Assembly (NCBI GenBank): GCA_009103225.1 | Contig: RHPI01002503.1 | Location: forward strand, 1,160,124 to 1,224,123 | Direction: 5' to 3' | DNA from: Chlorokybus atmophyticus | Lineage: Eukaryota > Streptophyta > Chlorokybophyceae > Chlorokybales > Chlorokybaceae | Length of the DNA stretch: 64,000 bases | Shown: piece by piece, positions 1 through 11,164 of the stretch | How the letters are laid out: each line of letters starts with the position of its first letter | How positions within the stretch are numbered: the first letter of the stretch is position 1 | The notes under the pieces: model-generated | The model's database searches: none | What the model was told of the DNA's origin: nothing | The model's input: only the letters and a program-made list of their open reading frames with translations | Translations under genes and position numbers: made by a program

Positions 1-29
1 GTGCAGCCAATACCACCTTGTCAGCCCCC

Positions 30-2900
30 ATGGCTTCCCCTGCTCCATGCAGCCCACGGGCCATTGAGGTAAGTCGCTGTCTTTTATGCTCGTGCCTTGG
101 TAACAATGCGTCAGGCACTGCATAAGCTTATATTCGTCCTTTGCAACATTGTGAGCCATCTTATCCTGGGTCCTGTATACAGCCCCCCTTGCTGCATGCA
201 CAAGTGGTCTCACCTGCAGCTCCTGCTCCCCTCCCAGCCAGAGCGCAACCACCTTCCGCGGCACCAGTCCTTCGTGCACTGCCATCTCCTCCACGAGCAG
301 CACCGGTGATTGCGGGGCAACAATCCTTCTTGCCGCCACCGGCGAGACCACAGCACAATGCAACAACCGATGTGGCTTCTGCACCTACCTTACCCCACCC
401 GCTGCAAGTTGAAGCCGGCAGTCTGCCCCAAACTCAGGTACTTTATCAGTCACTGTGACTCTTGCCGTCCACAGTTGGACACACCATGTGAGTGCTGTAT
501 GCGCATGCAGCAGGGGTCACCACCTGCCAGCGAGTCATCAGAGGAGCTGGCCGCAACCCGCATACGGCCATCCGTCATGCTAGGTGGCCAGCTCGCTTCA
601 TGGGACCACTTCAATGCGCCAACGGATGGTAACTGCTTCTACCATTGTGTATTTCGCGCCAGGCCATCCATAGCGCAAAGTGTCCTGGATGATCACAAGT
701 GCCCCAGCTCGAGCAGATTTTGGGCCATGCTGGACACCATGGACGACGACGGCAGGGGGCACACTCTCCGCAAAATCACCGCCAAGGCTGTCGATGCAGG
801 CGTGGCGAGCAGAATCCTAGACTTCTGCAGAGCCACTGGTGCCGCGGGAGAGATGGCGCAGTATTACGACAAACTGCCTGCGACCATGTTGGCTGATATC
901 AACTGCAACATTGACCTAGCCATGGCCAAGGTGCGACAGATCGTGCGGAAAAAAAAATGTGTACGTCGAGCACCTGCAGATGACCATGTTTGCCAACAAG
1001 CTGGGCTTGTTAATTGGCTGCGTGACCGTTCAGCGCGAGCATGGGGAGTGGGTGCCACGGCCCGGCAGCGCAGTTTGGGTTGGAAATAAAGAAGCCCCCA
1101 ACTCAGTCCTGGTGGTGGGCAACACTGCTCCTAATGAGCCAGAAGCACACTTTTGGCTCCTCAAGCCTGCAAGCACCGAACAGTGGTCGTGGCCTATGTT
1201 TGAAGTGCCACCGGAGGTAACGCACCTGATCGGAGAGTGGCGGCATGACGTTGCCAATTTCCCGCTACCACCGGCTGTGACCCAAAGTGCTGCGCCAACC
1301 CCTCAGGCCTCGCCTTCGTGTGCTAGGCAAGAAGTAGCCGAGTGTTCTGCACATCCTGCCTCCCCTCAACCACAGCCACATGCTCGCAATCCCAATTCAG
1401 CACCCTCCCTTCCTGCCGCGGAGACTCACTTGCCACCGCACTCTGACCATCCGGAGGCATCTCCATCAAGAAGCAGCTGTAGCTCGCCCTCTCCCTCTAA
1501 GCTTGCCACATTGATCCCAGCCTGTCTTGTTGGTAAAGAGATTGATCGAGGTGTCCTGAAAGCTGCGCTGAAAGACAAAGGCTTCATGCTCGACCTCATG
1601 AAGCAACATGAGGTCGTGGAGGAACGGGAGGCAACCAACAAGCGCAAGGCTGTAGAGCAAGAAGATAACGCCTTACCTCCTCTGAGTGACAATGCCACGG
1701 AGAGCGCCTGCCAGGATGTGCAGGGTGACAAAAAAAAGAAGAAGAAGGTTGTTGGAACAAAGGACGCTGACAGGACCAAAAAAGGAAAGGTGAGGCATCG
1801 TTACAACATTAGAAGAAGCGCAGCGCCTTGAAGCCTCACTGGGGCTGACTGTGTGTCCTGAGTAGGCACAGGCGGGTTTACAGCGTCAAGTGGCTGCTCA
1901 GCATCGTCCAGAGAGACAGCCGGTGCGGCACGAGCTGCCTAAGCTCAAAGCACCGACGCGCAGACGCTTTGGGGGGCTGACTCGTAGTGCAAAGGAGTTG
2001 ATCACCCTACAGTACGCCCAAGACGCGCTGCATCACCGCATGCGGCATGCCTCGAGGTGGGTGACAAAAGTATGCAATAAGTGGGAGCAAACGCGGAGAG
2101 TGCGGTCTAAACAGACCTCAGAAGATTGGCCGTGGTTGGAACCCATACACGATATGGCCATCCGTAGTACGTTGTTGCCCCTCGCCGTCCTCGATATGAT
2201 GGTCTTGTTGCTGCCGCAGCAACCCGGCAATGTGCAAGAGCTATCCGCGGAGCAGAACTTCGACCTGCTGCAGCAGATGTACCTGTCGATGTCGACTAAT
2301 GCGGGTCGAGATGTGTGCCACTACCTGAGCAAACATACTGGGTGGCAAGTAAAACCATTCGAGCTGTACTTGGCATGCTTTGGCTGGCAGTGGCTGTATG
2401 TCATACGGCACGTCGAGCTGATTCTGTGGAAGCTCGAAGAAAATGACGATGCGGGGGAGTACACGAGTGACGACAGCCATGTCGAGGGCCTGGATGAACG
2501 CATGCTGGACGAGACCACCAAGACCAGCAGGTGGTGTATGGCGGCAGATGGGCGTCAGGTGATCGAGCAGGCAGTGGAGCGTTATGCTGCGCCATTCAGA
2601 TGGGAGTCGCTACGCCTGCGACGCGATAACAGAGTTTGGTGGCAGAGGCTGCTTGCACACCTGCGTGCACCATGTGTGCTGATTTGTCGCATTGAAGAGC
2701 CACCCCCCCCAGCGGATGGGGAGACGCCCTGTTGCAAGAAAGCGATGTGCCATGTCTGCATCATAGCACATCAGAAGACTGTGGCAAATAAATCAAAGAA
2801 TCTACAAGCGTGTCCATTCTGCAAGCAACCTCACCCGTTTTGGTCGCCACGCCTGATGCAAGACGCCAACGTGTCGGCGGTGATTTGGCCCCCGCCTTGA
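30..2900 (+). CDS. OTU-type cysteine protease with C-terminal RING-like zinc motif (transposon cargo, one frameshift)
   Basis: Proposed exons are 30-68, 183-437, 475-1789 and 1866-2900. The ATG at 30 opens a Pro/Ala-rich N-terminus followed by GTAAGT. The protease part shows the OTU catalytic block DGNCFYH (Asp codon 625-627, Cys codon 634-636), an OTU-like helix (EHLQMTMFANKLG, about 968-1006) and a candidate catalytic His in EAHFWLL (codon 1148-1150). The frame changes by one base at a run of nine A (949-957). After a basic stretch near 1720-1789, a GTGAGG...GTAG intron joins in phase to the last exon. That exon ends with a RING-variant pattern, CCKKAMCHVC then CPFCKQPHP (2730-2845); the first Cys pair appears reduced to one Cys. 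OTU enzymes remove ubiquitin-like modifiers and RING domains usually recruit E2 enzymes. Its place beside a transposase suggests cargo. Domain calls are firm; the exon joins are inferred. Confidence 0.62.
438..474 (+). other. Candidate 37-nt mini-intron in the OTU gene
   Basis: This GT...AG segment lies exactly where the Pro/Ala-rich reading frame (ending SLPQTQ) must switch to the frame that carries the OTU domain. Removing 37 nt joins the two frames in phase. It is much shorter than the 71-150 nt introns of the host genes in this window. Confidence 0.45.
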
Positions 2901-3139
2901 TGCCAATTGTGCATGTATTGTAGTTTTGTGTTGGCTTCCTGTGAACCATGTAGGTACATGTATAGTTGCAGCATGGTGCATGGTGCACCAGAGATCTGCT
3001 GTTGTTAGAAGCATTGGCTGTACATGTGTATGATGACTGCCCGGCGCATGAGTCAGTGCATGGCTTGCATACCTCGCTGGTTTAGAGCGTGGTTGACAGC
3101 AACAAACTCGGACAGCGCTCTGGGTTCCATGGCATGACA

Positions 3140-3260
3140 GCACAGTATTACTCTACGATCGTGGTAGTATGCGAGTATCCTTGTACTGTAGTACCATTAA
3201 CAGATAGAGTACCATTCATGTTGATGTAGTACCATGCATGGTACTGCAATAGCGTATAAG
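3140..3260. repeat. GTACCAT palindrome cluster, left side of the transposase unit
   Basis: GTACCAT or its complement occurs repeatedly. It includes the perfect 18-bp palindrome at 3228-3245 (AGTACCATGCATGGTACT) and copies near 3191 and 3209. The same motif clusters again at 8249-8437 beyond the transposase start. Subterminal motif arrays like this are typical transposase-binding regions of CACTA-related elements, so this may be one edge of the element. No clear terminal inverted repeat was found. Confidence 0.45.
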
Positions 3261-3383
3261 GTACTGTCGTGCTTCACTTGAAGTGTGACCCATTTAGGGT
3301 TCGTAAGCTGGCAACCCTAAATTGATGCCCATACCCTAAAGTCTCGCTCAGTTTGTGGGCAGCCGTGCCGATTCCTATTTTGC

Positions 3384-4123
3384 ATGATGTCGGCGGCAGC
3401 AGTTGAATCACCCTCACCTAGGAGACCATGCTTGGTGTGCCCACAATGCAATGCGTACGTATGTGCCAATGGCCGTAGGCAGCAAATGCGAGCACACTTG
3501 ACCGAATGCCAGCGAGTGCAGACAGTGTGCCACGGTTTTAGTGCTGCTTGCTGGCATCACACCACACACAATGTCGACGTGTTTGGCTGCCGCCTCGGCC
3601 AAGTGCTGTGCAAGGAACCCGAGTTTTTCCATTGCGTGCAGTGCGTGTGCGAATCGTGCTCGCGCTCATGCTTCGAGTGGCGAGGGGAACCCATGCGCTT
3701 CTTCACATGGACAACACCGGGACATGTGGTTAGTGGACAGGTGGTGGATGCTGTGGAGGTAATCCACAAGAGTGGACCGCGACGTATCACTGCATGTTAT
3801 GTTGGGCGTATGCTTATTTCATGCATGTTGAAGCTGTTGTCGCATTCAGAGCAGTCTTGCACGGTGTGGGCGTGGGCAGTTCCATCCCCTGGCTGCTGTA
3901 GAGGAGGCAAACCATCGACCGTTGGACAGCGCACTGCATCGGCTGCGGAACGCAGTTGAGTTGGGATGCGAGCAGCTGATCGGTGTGAGTGTCATGGTGC
4001 ATTGGCCGCTGAATGGGGAATGGTATGCGGGCGTTGTGGAATCATTCAAGCAAGCGTCAGGTCAGCATCGCTTTGTGGCGTGCGAGATTGAGGACGCATC
4101 ATATATGCATGGTGCAATGGAAA
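3384..4123 (+). CDS. Zinc-finger / Tudor-like protein, partial (runs into assembly gap)
   Basis: ATG at 3384. A C2HC-type finger is visible near residues 19-42 (CPQC ... HLTEC), followed by a Cys/His-rich stretch (CHGFSAACWHHTTH ... CVQCVCESC). Near 3840-3905 the frame must change. A GTGTGG...AG segment of about 40 nt could be a mini-intron joining to the frame that reads HWPLNGEWYAGVV. That last motif resembles the Tudor/Agenet-like 'WP.D..WY.G.V' signature that reads methylated or acetylated histone tails. The gene is cut by the N run starting at 4124, so its C-terminus is unknown. It converges on the transposase gene across that gap. No orthologue was recognised; the finger and Tudor calls rest on motifs only. 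Confidence 0.5.
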
Positions 4124-4901
4124 NNNNNNNNNNNNNNNNNNNNNNNNNNNNNNNNNNNNNNNNNNNNNNNNNNNNNNNNNNNNNNNNNNNNNNNNNNNNN
4201 NNNNNNNNNNNNNNNNNNNNNNNNNNNNNNNNNNNNNNNNNNNNNNNNNNNNNNNNNNNNNNNNNNNNNNNNNNNNNNNNNNNNNNNNNNNNNNNNNNNN
4301 NNNNNNNNNNNNNNNNNNNNNNNNNNNNNNNNNNNNNNNNNNNNNNNNNNNNNNNNNNNNNNNNNNNNNNNNNNNNNNNNNNNNNNNNNNNNNNNNNNNN
4401 NNNNNNNNNNNNNNNNNNNNNNNNNNNNNNNNNNNNNNNNNNNNNNNNNNNNNNNNNNNNNNNNNNNNNNNNNNNNNNNNNNNNNNNNNNNNNNNNNNNN
4501 NNNNNNNNNNNNNNNNNNNNNNNNNNNNNNNNNNNNNNNNNNNNNNNNNNNNNNNNNNNNNNNNNNNNNNNNNNNNNNNNNNNNNNNNNNNNNNNNNNNN
4601 NNNNNNNNNNNNNNNNNNNNNNNNNNNNNNNNNNNNNNNNNNNNNNNNNNNNNNNNNNNNNNNNNNNNNNNNNNNNNNNNNNNNNNNNNNNNNNNNNNNN
4701 NNNNNNNNNNNNNNNNNNNNNNNNNNNNNNNNNNNNNNNNNNNNNNNNNNNNNNNNNNNNNNNNNNNNNNNNNNNNNNNNNNNNNNNNNNNNNNNNNNNN
4801 NNNNNNNNNNNNNNNNNNNNNNNNNNNNNNNNNNNNNNNNNNNNNNNNNNNNNNNNNNNNNNNNNNNNNNNNNNNNNNNNNNNNNNNNNNNNNNNNNNNN
4901 N
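4124..4901. other. Assembly gap (778 N)
   Basis: Run of N. It removes the 3' ends of both the zinc-finger/Tudor gene (+) and the transposase gene (-). Reading frames that appear to cross it are meaningless. Confidence 0.99.
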
Positions 4902-7900
4902 AGAGTAGTGAGACAAGTACATGTGTCACGTGGAAGTGCAGTGAACGTTCACCCAATACAAGAGGGCGGCTGATAGCGCCCTCTTGTACACGGGCGCTAT
5001 CCTTGTCAAACATGGGGAGCAGCTGGACAATGCCTTTTACTTGCTCCAGAGTCACGACATCGAGATGTGGACCGCCTCGACGCTTTTCCCATTCCAGAGC
5101 GATGCACTTTGTGTCGCTCGTCACATCCAGCTTCGTGTACCAGCGGACAAACACGACCTCCTTCCACACGCGCTCGCCGCTACCACCCCACACCACCACG
5201 CGCAAAAAAAGGAGTGCCTGAGCCCACCACGTCACGTTCATACCGTCCTCATCACCTTCCAACTCAAGTGTAGAGAACCAAGGCCGCCCATAGAACATCC
5301 CAGTTGCGCGCGCCATGCTGACTCCTGATGTCATGTACACCGCTGCGCCTCCGTTCACCACGCGAACAGCACGCCACCCGTCGGCCAACTCCAGTTGTTC
5401 CCTCGTCAACCAGCTGTCCAGGGTGGCAGGCAGCTTGTCGGCAAATGGAGTCTTCAAGGCGACTTGGCGGCTACGCGCAGATCCGCTCCAGTACGGGCTG
5501 GACTCCCTCCTTGTCAGCACATCCATCCGTAGCAACTTGTCCGTCTTCTCCATGACATTACAGCACTGCTGCCGCGCCTGCGCCATGACCGAGCGCATCT
5601 CGGGATCCACGACCATGCCATCCTCTCTCACATATTCCGCACAGCTCCATGCCTTCAGGATACGTGCCTGGTAGTCCCGGTTGTTGCCACCACGCGCCCA
5701 CCGTTTGATATTTTGGGCGTGCGTCTGCTCCATGCGGTTGGCGCTGAACCAATCTGGGTGTCCACTGCTGACAATTGCCGGCCCAAAATGAGTGAGCTGA
5801 TGCATCTTCTCGATCTTCCAACCTGACTTCTGTGCAGAATATGACGACAGTAGCGGATGCAACACTGCAGCTTTGAAGGCAGCCAGCTCGTTGTCGGCTG
5901 TGGTCAGGGTCTCTCTTGTGTGTTCATGCGCCTTCAGCAACTTCTTGTTCCACTGGGCAAGCGATGCGGCAGCAATGGTGAAGAAATCGTTGCCCTTACT
6001 GTCGAGCAGCAAACCGTCTGCGAGGACCGGCAGCAACTGCAGCACCGCCACTTTCTCCACCACCTGAAAGGAGTGGTTGGACAGGAAGAAATCTACTGTG
6101 CTTGTGGGTGCCTTGAAGTGCGAAACCCGCAGAGTCGCCTTGCATGCATTCAGCCTGTGCACATCTGCTCGTGAGCACGTGTTGTTGGCTTTTGTGTTCA
6201 ACACAAAAGCAACACCAAAGACGTGCCTGGCCTGCAGAATCTGTCTCGTGGATGGACGCATTCGTTCCTTCGCGGCGTCGTACACAGCAGCAAGCAGGTG
6301 GTCAATGATGCCTCCCAGCACATGCATTGCGTCAGGGGCAAGACGAGAGTAGCAGTCAGCTCCCGGCACCCGCGACTGTCGCCAACCCCACAGTGCATTC
6401 TGTTGCCAAACCACATTGCCTGGTTTCACGGAAAGCCATTCATCCTCACGAGTGCCGGTAATTTGACCATTACCTCCTCGACATGCATGGAGTGCTGCTC
6501 TTTGAAAGCCTTGGCTGTCTGGCGTGCATTCATAACACCGCTATGCAGGTCCGCCCCCAGCTGACGTATTGCTGGTGTGTAGAAGGCCTCGGTTCTCAAT
6601 TTCCGGTCCTCATCCATCTCCAACAGATCTGATTTGGTGACGAGACAAACATCGCAAGGATGTCGTGTTTGGTTGCCCGACACAGTGCGTGCGAGTGTGG
6701 CAGTCTCCTACAACACGACAAACTCAGATGTTCTACTGACAACATCCTCCATGCACTGTTTGCTGGCAGGCTGCATCCGGTTACAACCATTCATGCCCAC
6801 TACCTGCAAATCGCTGATGTAGTTGGCAAGCGCGAGAAACACACGACGCTCGATGCCATTCGGGTCGATGAGCTGCAGACCTTCCCAACTCGCCCGCTTC
6901 ACATCCCCTAGCACTACATTCAAAGCGTCATGAAAAATCTCACAATTCCAAATGGAGAACGATTCCTTGCCCTGCGCCCAGGTGGGATGCCCGGCCACTG
7001 CGTGAACCACCGGCAGAAGCGCTATCATAACAACCCCCATGTTGCTAGCATACATGTCCCAACTGTAGTTGGCAAGCGATGCCATCAGAGGGTAGCCAGA
7101 GCGCTTGCCCGCGCTGTCCAGCGTGGTCTTGTCACTGTACAGAATGGCAGGCGCCAAGTAGGACGCTTCCCCCACCTCTCTCCTCAAATCCACCTCCACA
7201 TCCTTCCACCAATCGCCCGTGGAAGGATGGCCAAAGCTGTGCTCGTCACCAGTGTACTGGAGATTGAAGCCATTGGCGGCATGTGGATTGCCATACAACC
7301 GCGCGAGCCATACCTGCTCCGACCAAGAGCATTACTTACTATGCTGGCCTCAGAATAGATACTGCATCGATACTGCATTAGGTACTGCATTTCACAGACC
7401 TTGGCCGGCATATATGTGACGCAGATGTCCTGATCCTCAGGGTCTCCAGGCTTGCGCAGGTCAGCCGTCACGTAGTTCTGATACGGCAGCACACTCGCAT
7501 GTGCATATGTGACATGGCTCTGATGGTTGAAGCACATGCACCGCACACCGTGAACACACCTCAGACTGAGAGAAAGCAATCGTGGTCCGGAGGTAGCTGG
7601 CCGCATGCACACCGGTCTCCCACTGGAGCTCTTCCGTCAGGAAATGTGCATTTCGGATGCACTTGATGATCCGCCCCATGTCGGAGGCCGACAAGCCTTG
7701 GCCGTTGTTGCACTGCACGAATGCCACACGCAAGAGCATGCTCCGAGCCATACCACCTAAATTCCGACGCGTGCGAAGGGACGCCTCCATTTCCATGTTG
7801 GCGTGCCACAGGTTTCTCAGGCACACGCACACATCGAAAGCCCTCGTTCACTTCCTCCTCCTCCAGTTGCTGCTGTGCGTGTGTCTCCTGGAGGAATCCT

Positions 7901-8079
7901 TCAGCATCAAGCATGTGAGCATCCTGGATCGAACTCCCCGGTTCAACATGACCCGCATCGTACTGTAATGGACGCTGGCCGACATACAGCTTGATCTGCT
8001 TGCACACCCTGCTGCTGATAATGTGCATGTAGACCGAGCTGCGTGTGGCGAAGCGCATGCGGCAATACGGACAAAGGAC
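4902..8079 (-). mobile_element. Plavaka/CACTA-like DDE transposase gene, 3' end in gap
   Basis: Reading from right to left, a C2HC finger (CPYCRMRF ... H ... C, 8079-8010) is followed by an acidic linker. Next comes an N-terminal region with CNNGQGLS (about 7700), then SDKTTLDSAGKRSGYPL (about 7120-7070), typical of the Plavaka family. A zinc pair (PCDVC), PDAMHVLGG (about 6320) and NRMEQTHAQNIKRWAR (about 5730-5690) follow. The C-terminal part reads VDVVTL-like DVVTLEQVKGIVQLLP before the gap. Candidate catalytic acids are the Asp of SDKTT, the Asp of PDAMH and the Glu of NRMEQ; this assignment is an inference. The frame changes at four places (7520-7559, 7314-7339, 6708-6743, 6445-6473), each removable as a GT...AG segment of 26-40 nt, and once more near 7810. 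It is either a spliced gene with mini-introns or a decayed copy. Confidence 0.65.
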
Positions 8080-8152
8080 TCCCGTATCTCACTACTGACG
8101 TCGACACAGGTGTCGCCAATGTAACCTGCATCATATCCAGCAACACGCACAC

Positions 8153-8212
8153 CCGCCGCCGCCGCCGCCGCCGCCACCGCCACCGCCACCGCTACCGCTA
8201 CCGCTACCTGCC
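8153..8212. repeat. GCC/ACC trinucleotide repeat
   Basis: (GCC)n grading into (ACC)n and (GCTACC)n, 60 bp, just upstream of the transposase start. Confidence 0.9.
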
Positions 8213-8248
8213 AGAGGCGGGAAACTTGGCCGCCAGTCACTGGCTCCG

Positions 8249-8437
8249 TCGTACCATTATAATGGTACGATCGAGCCATTGCACGTCCAGGGTGAGTCTC
8301 TGGATATATATTTATATATATATATATTCTGATTGAACCGTTTCAATGGTACGAAGATGCCTTTGCCAAAAGGTCTAGGCATTGTACAAAGGTACCATTG
8401 AACTGGTACCTTTGTACAATGGCAATGGCAGTTCGTA
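8249..8437. repeat. GTACCAT palindrome cluster, right side of the transposase unit
   Basis: Contains a perfect 22-bp palindrome at 8249-8270 and a hairpin with perfect 17-bp arms (8381-8397 and 8404-8420, 6-nt loop) built on GGTACC. Further GTACCAT copies lie near 8350 and 8435. An AT-repeat lies at 8303-8328. It mirrors the cluster at 3140-3260. Confidence 0.5.
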
Positions 8438-9137
8438 CCATCGACAACTCTGGCAATGTCAGTCCCCCTGCGCATGAAAACACCATTGATAGCTCCGCCA
8501 AGCTATGCCCTTACAGGGGCGTGATGCCGAGGGTATGTGGCGTTTGGAAGATCGTTGGCGGCGCTGCCAGGGGCGTAGTGGGCATTGTGGTCGAGGTCCG
8601 GGATGAATTCCATGTTCGCACAGGGCGGGCAGGGTGCCGGAGGGGTGTCCTCGGTGTCAAACCCCACCAAGACTACCAAGGGCACATCCAATGACAACAG
8701 TGACTCGGGCGATATCTTACAGGGCTCCCCCTCCGAGTGGGCAAAGGCACACCACAATACTGCCTCTAAGAAAATCCGACCCAACAGCAGCTGCGACCAC
8801 GGCGACATGATTAAAGGGACCAAACAAGACTGGCATAACCAAGGTGGGCTACGATGCACTGTCAATGCCACATGCTAGGGTTCTTTTATCTTGCACATGC
8901 ACAGCCTCAAGTATCTTGCACTTGACATACATTGTCAATACGACATGCACACCCTCATGCACAACCTCCAGTGTCATGCACATGAACAGCATGACCAATC
9001 TCGCAAATGCACAGCCTATTTCTACTTGCGGGAGCTCACAAGTCGCAAAAGAGAAGCTGCGGAGTCAAACGAACGGGTAATCTATGACCTAGTTTAATGT
9101 TTCCAGAGGTAATTAAGCAGTATGCTTGCGGATTGCC

Positions 9138-9458
9138 ATGTTGGTAAGAGTGAACCAAGAGCAGCGCGGCAGGCTGACTGTCTGCCTGGCGGAGTGCAAC
9201 AAAGCGGAAGACGAGGTAAGCGTGTGTATGCTGATGGGCTAGTCCTCTGGCAGCACGCCACTCTTACAGCATTACCAAATGCAGGTGGTCACTCTCAAAG
9301 CGACCATCAAGCGCATGCGCGTGCACGGCGAGGCGCTGACATTCAAGCTGAAGGACGAAGTAGCCGCTGTAATGTCAGCGAGCGAGGCAGCGGATGAAGA
9401 TGACTCCGGCGTTGAAGCAGAAGACTCGTCGGAGGAGGAACAGGAGGAGGGGGTTTGA
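9138..9458 (+). CDS. Hypothetical small acidic-tailed protein (two exons visible)
   Basis: The frame from the ATG at 9138 reads through 9215, then a GTAAGC...GCAG intron (9216-9284). Exon 9285-9458 continues in phase to TGA. The product has a basic/coiled-looking middle (LKATIKRMRVHGEAL) and ends in an acidic Asp/Glu/Ser tail. Upstream, 8609-8842 could be an earlier exon (MNSMFAQGGQG..., ending before GTGGGC), but I could not join it in phase. No family was recognised. It could equally be a relic. Confidence 0.3.
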
Positions 9459-10078
9459 GGAGGAGTTCTGAGGCAGGCACCACGGGTTGACAAGCTGCGC
9501 ATGAGTCCGACAGCTAGACTCAATGTTATAGGGTAGTTTCATGCGCAAGTCGGCTGCTCAGTTGTAAGTGGACATACTCTCACCACTGCCCGTACATTGT
9601 ATATATTGTGGGCTTTTAGGTGCAAGACCAAACAATCAGTCCAAGGTTTGTACAAGCTGCATGGCATGTTAGTGTTGGCTTCGGCAAGAATTGCCAACTT
9701 ATGTCAAATGGCAAGGGTCACATATTAACAGCAGTGTAACGGCAAAGAAACTGCCGGCTATTGCTGTCAGCTGTCCGTAACTACCGATCAACGGCCGTCT
9801 GTGCACATCGACCAAAGGGTAACTGGTTGACAACTCTCGGCCGGTTAGTGCCACTGACAACCACTTTCGGCCCGCGGCCGTCTGCGTCAGTCCACTTAAG
9901 CCAATGGCAAACCCAACAGTCCAAAAGTAATATTTTAGGCAGCAACAGGCAGGCTCAGGCAGGCTCAGGCACCAGTCAGTCCCTCAGTCCTTAGTCAGTC
10001 ACCGTGTAAAATTTGCGACGCAAAGCATACAACATCGAGACTCATCAAAATCCGCGGCTACCTCACACTCGGGTTCTG
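9459..10078. other. No gene seen
   Basis: No supportable coding frame. Contains a short tandem GGCAGGCTCA duplication near 9950-9970. Confidence 0.5.
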
Positions 10079-10210
10079 TCACGAATTGGGATAAATTGTG
10101 ACAGACCTCACTCATGGTAGTGTCTTTTACTAATATAGCACAATGGTCGGGCCCCAATTGTTTCAATGGTAACGGAGCTTGACATCTCAGGTTTAATTCT
10201 CGTAGGGGAC
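10079..10210 (+). repeat. tRNA-derived SINE-like repeat, copy 1
   Basis: An A-box-like TAGCACAATGGT (10136-10147) and a B-box-like GGTTTAATTC (10190-10199) are spaced as in tRNA promoters. The roughly 80 bp beginning GAATTGGGATAAATTGTGAC recurs at 10476-10556. A folded functional tRNA was not found, so this looks like a Pol III retroposon head. Confidence 0.45.
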
Positions 10211-10472
10211 TGAGGCAGATTCACGGCAAAAACATTTAGGGCGGCTTGCCTTAGGCTGGGCGCGGGATCACGACCTGCGCGCCAAGCCAGTTCAACTCAA
10301 GGCCGCGTGAGCGGTCGCGCGGTGAGGATGGCCGTTCGGTCGGTCAGGATCGTTCGTGGGCCGGATCCAACAGGCTGCGGGCAGACCGATCGTGGTATGG
10401 CCGCGAACACGGCGATGTGAGCTAGTGCCTCATTGGATTATGAGGAACTCATGGGTTAAATTGGGGAGGAAT

Positions 10473-10600
10473 ATCATGAATTGGGATAAATTGTGACAGA
10501 CCTCACTCATGGTAGTGTCTTTTACTACTATAGCCTAGTGGTCGGGCCCCAATGGTTACAGGTTCACTCGTTAATTAAACCAAAACCTCTAACACTACAC
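10473..10600 (+). repeat. tRNA-derived SINE-like repeat, copy 2
   Basis: Direct repeat of the 10079-10162 sequence, with the A-box-like TAGCCTAGTGGT and a weaker GGTTCACTC downstream. The two copies are about 395 bp apart and could also bound one short composite element. Confidence 0.4.
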
Positions 10601-11042
10601 TCCCTCCCCGTCAGTTAGTCATGCATGCCTACGTTGTAAGGGGGGAGTACCCCTCCTCCTCCTAATCCCCTATGCAACAAACCACTAGGCCACAAAAGCA
10701 TGAAGTGTGTTTTGTGGCCATTGTGGCGTTATAATTTAGTTTGTCCGTGACATTCCCCCCCACTTAGGTATCCAATGTCCTCATCAGATGTCAGTTTTTA
10801 CAGGGCTTCTCGTTACTGAGCAGTGGAAGCGATTTTTGCAAATATCACTGAGCAGTCGCAGCGCGCATTGCGCCGTTGAGTGACCGACTGTCGGTCGCCG
10901 TCAGGCAAGTCGCGCGGTACTATCCAGCGGCGGCTCCAGGTACACGCGACGCGTCAGAATGTCCGACTGCCGTCCGGCAAGTCGCGCATTGACGCGCGAC
11001 CCATCATGGATCAATAACAACAACCTCAAAAATCCTTCTTAA

Positions 11043-11160
11043 TCTACCGCCTAGGCGGTTTCGACCTCAGGACGTTTTCGGTCTCAAGCTCCGATGACCA
11101 ATGTAACAAACCACTAGGCCACAAAAGCACGAAGTGTGCTTTGTGGCCATTGTGGCGTCA
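11043..11160 (-). repeat. tRNA-derived SINE-like repeat on the minus strand
   Basis: On the minus strand TGGCCTAGTGGT (11121-11110, A-box) is followed 43 nt later by GGTCGAAACC (11066-11057), a near-consensus B-box. The A-box side, including a hairpin built on CCACAAAAGCA/GCTTTGTGG, is repeated at 10676-10731 without a recognisable B-box. Confidence 0.5.
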
Positions 11161-11164
11161 GCAT

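Noticed and set aside
3922-6429. Very long open frames across 4124-4901 on several strands
   Set aside because: They are produced by the run of N; only the parts outside it are coding.
10130-11121. Functional tRNA genes
   Set aside because: A- and B-box-like motifs are present but no cloverleaf with acceptor stem could be paired.
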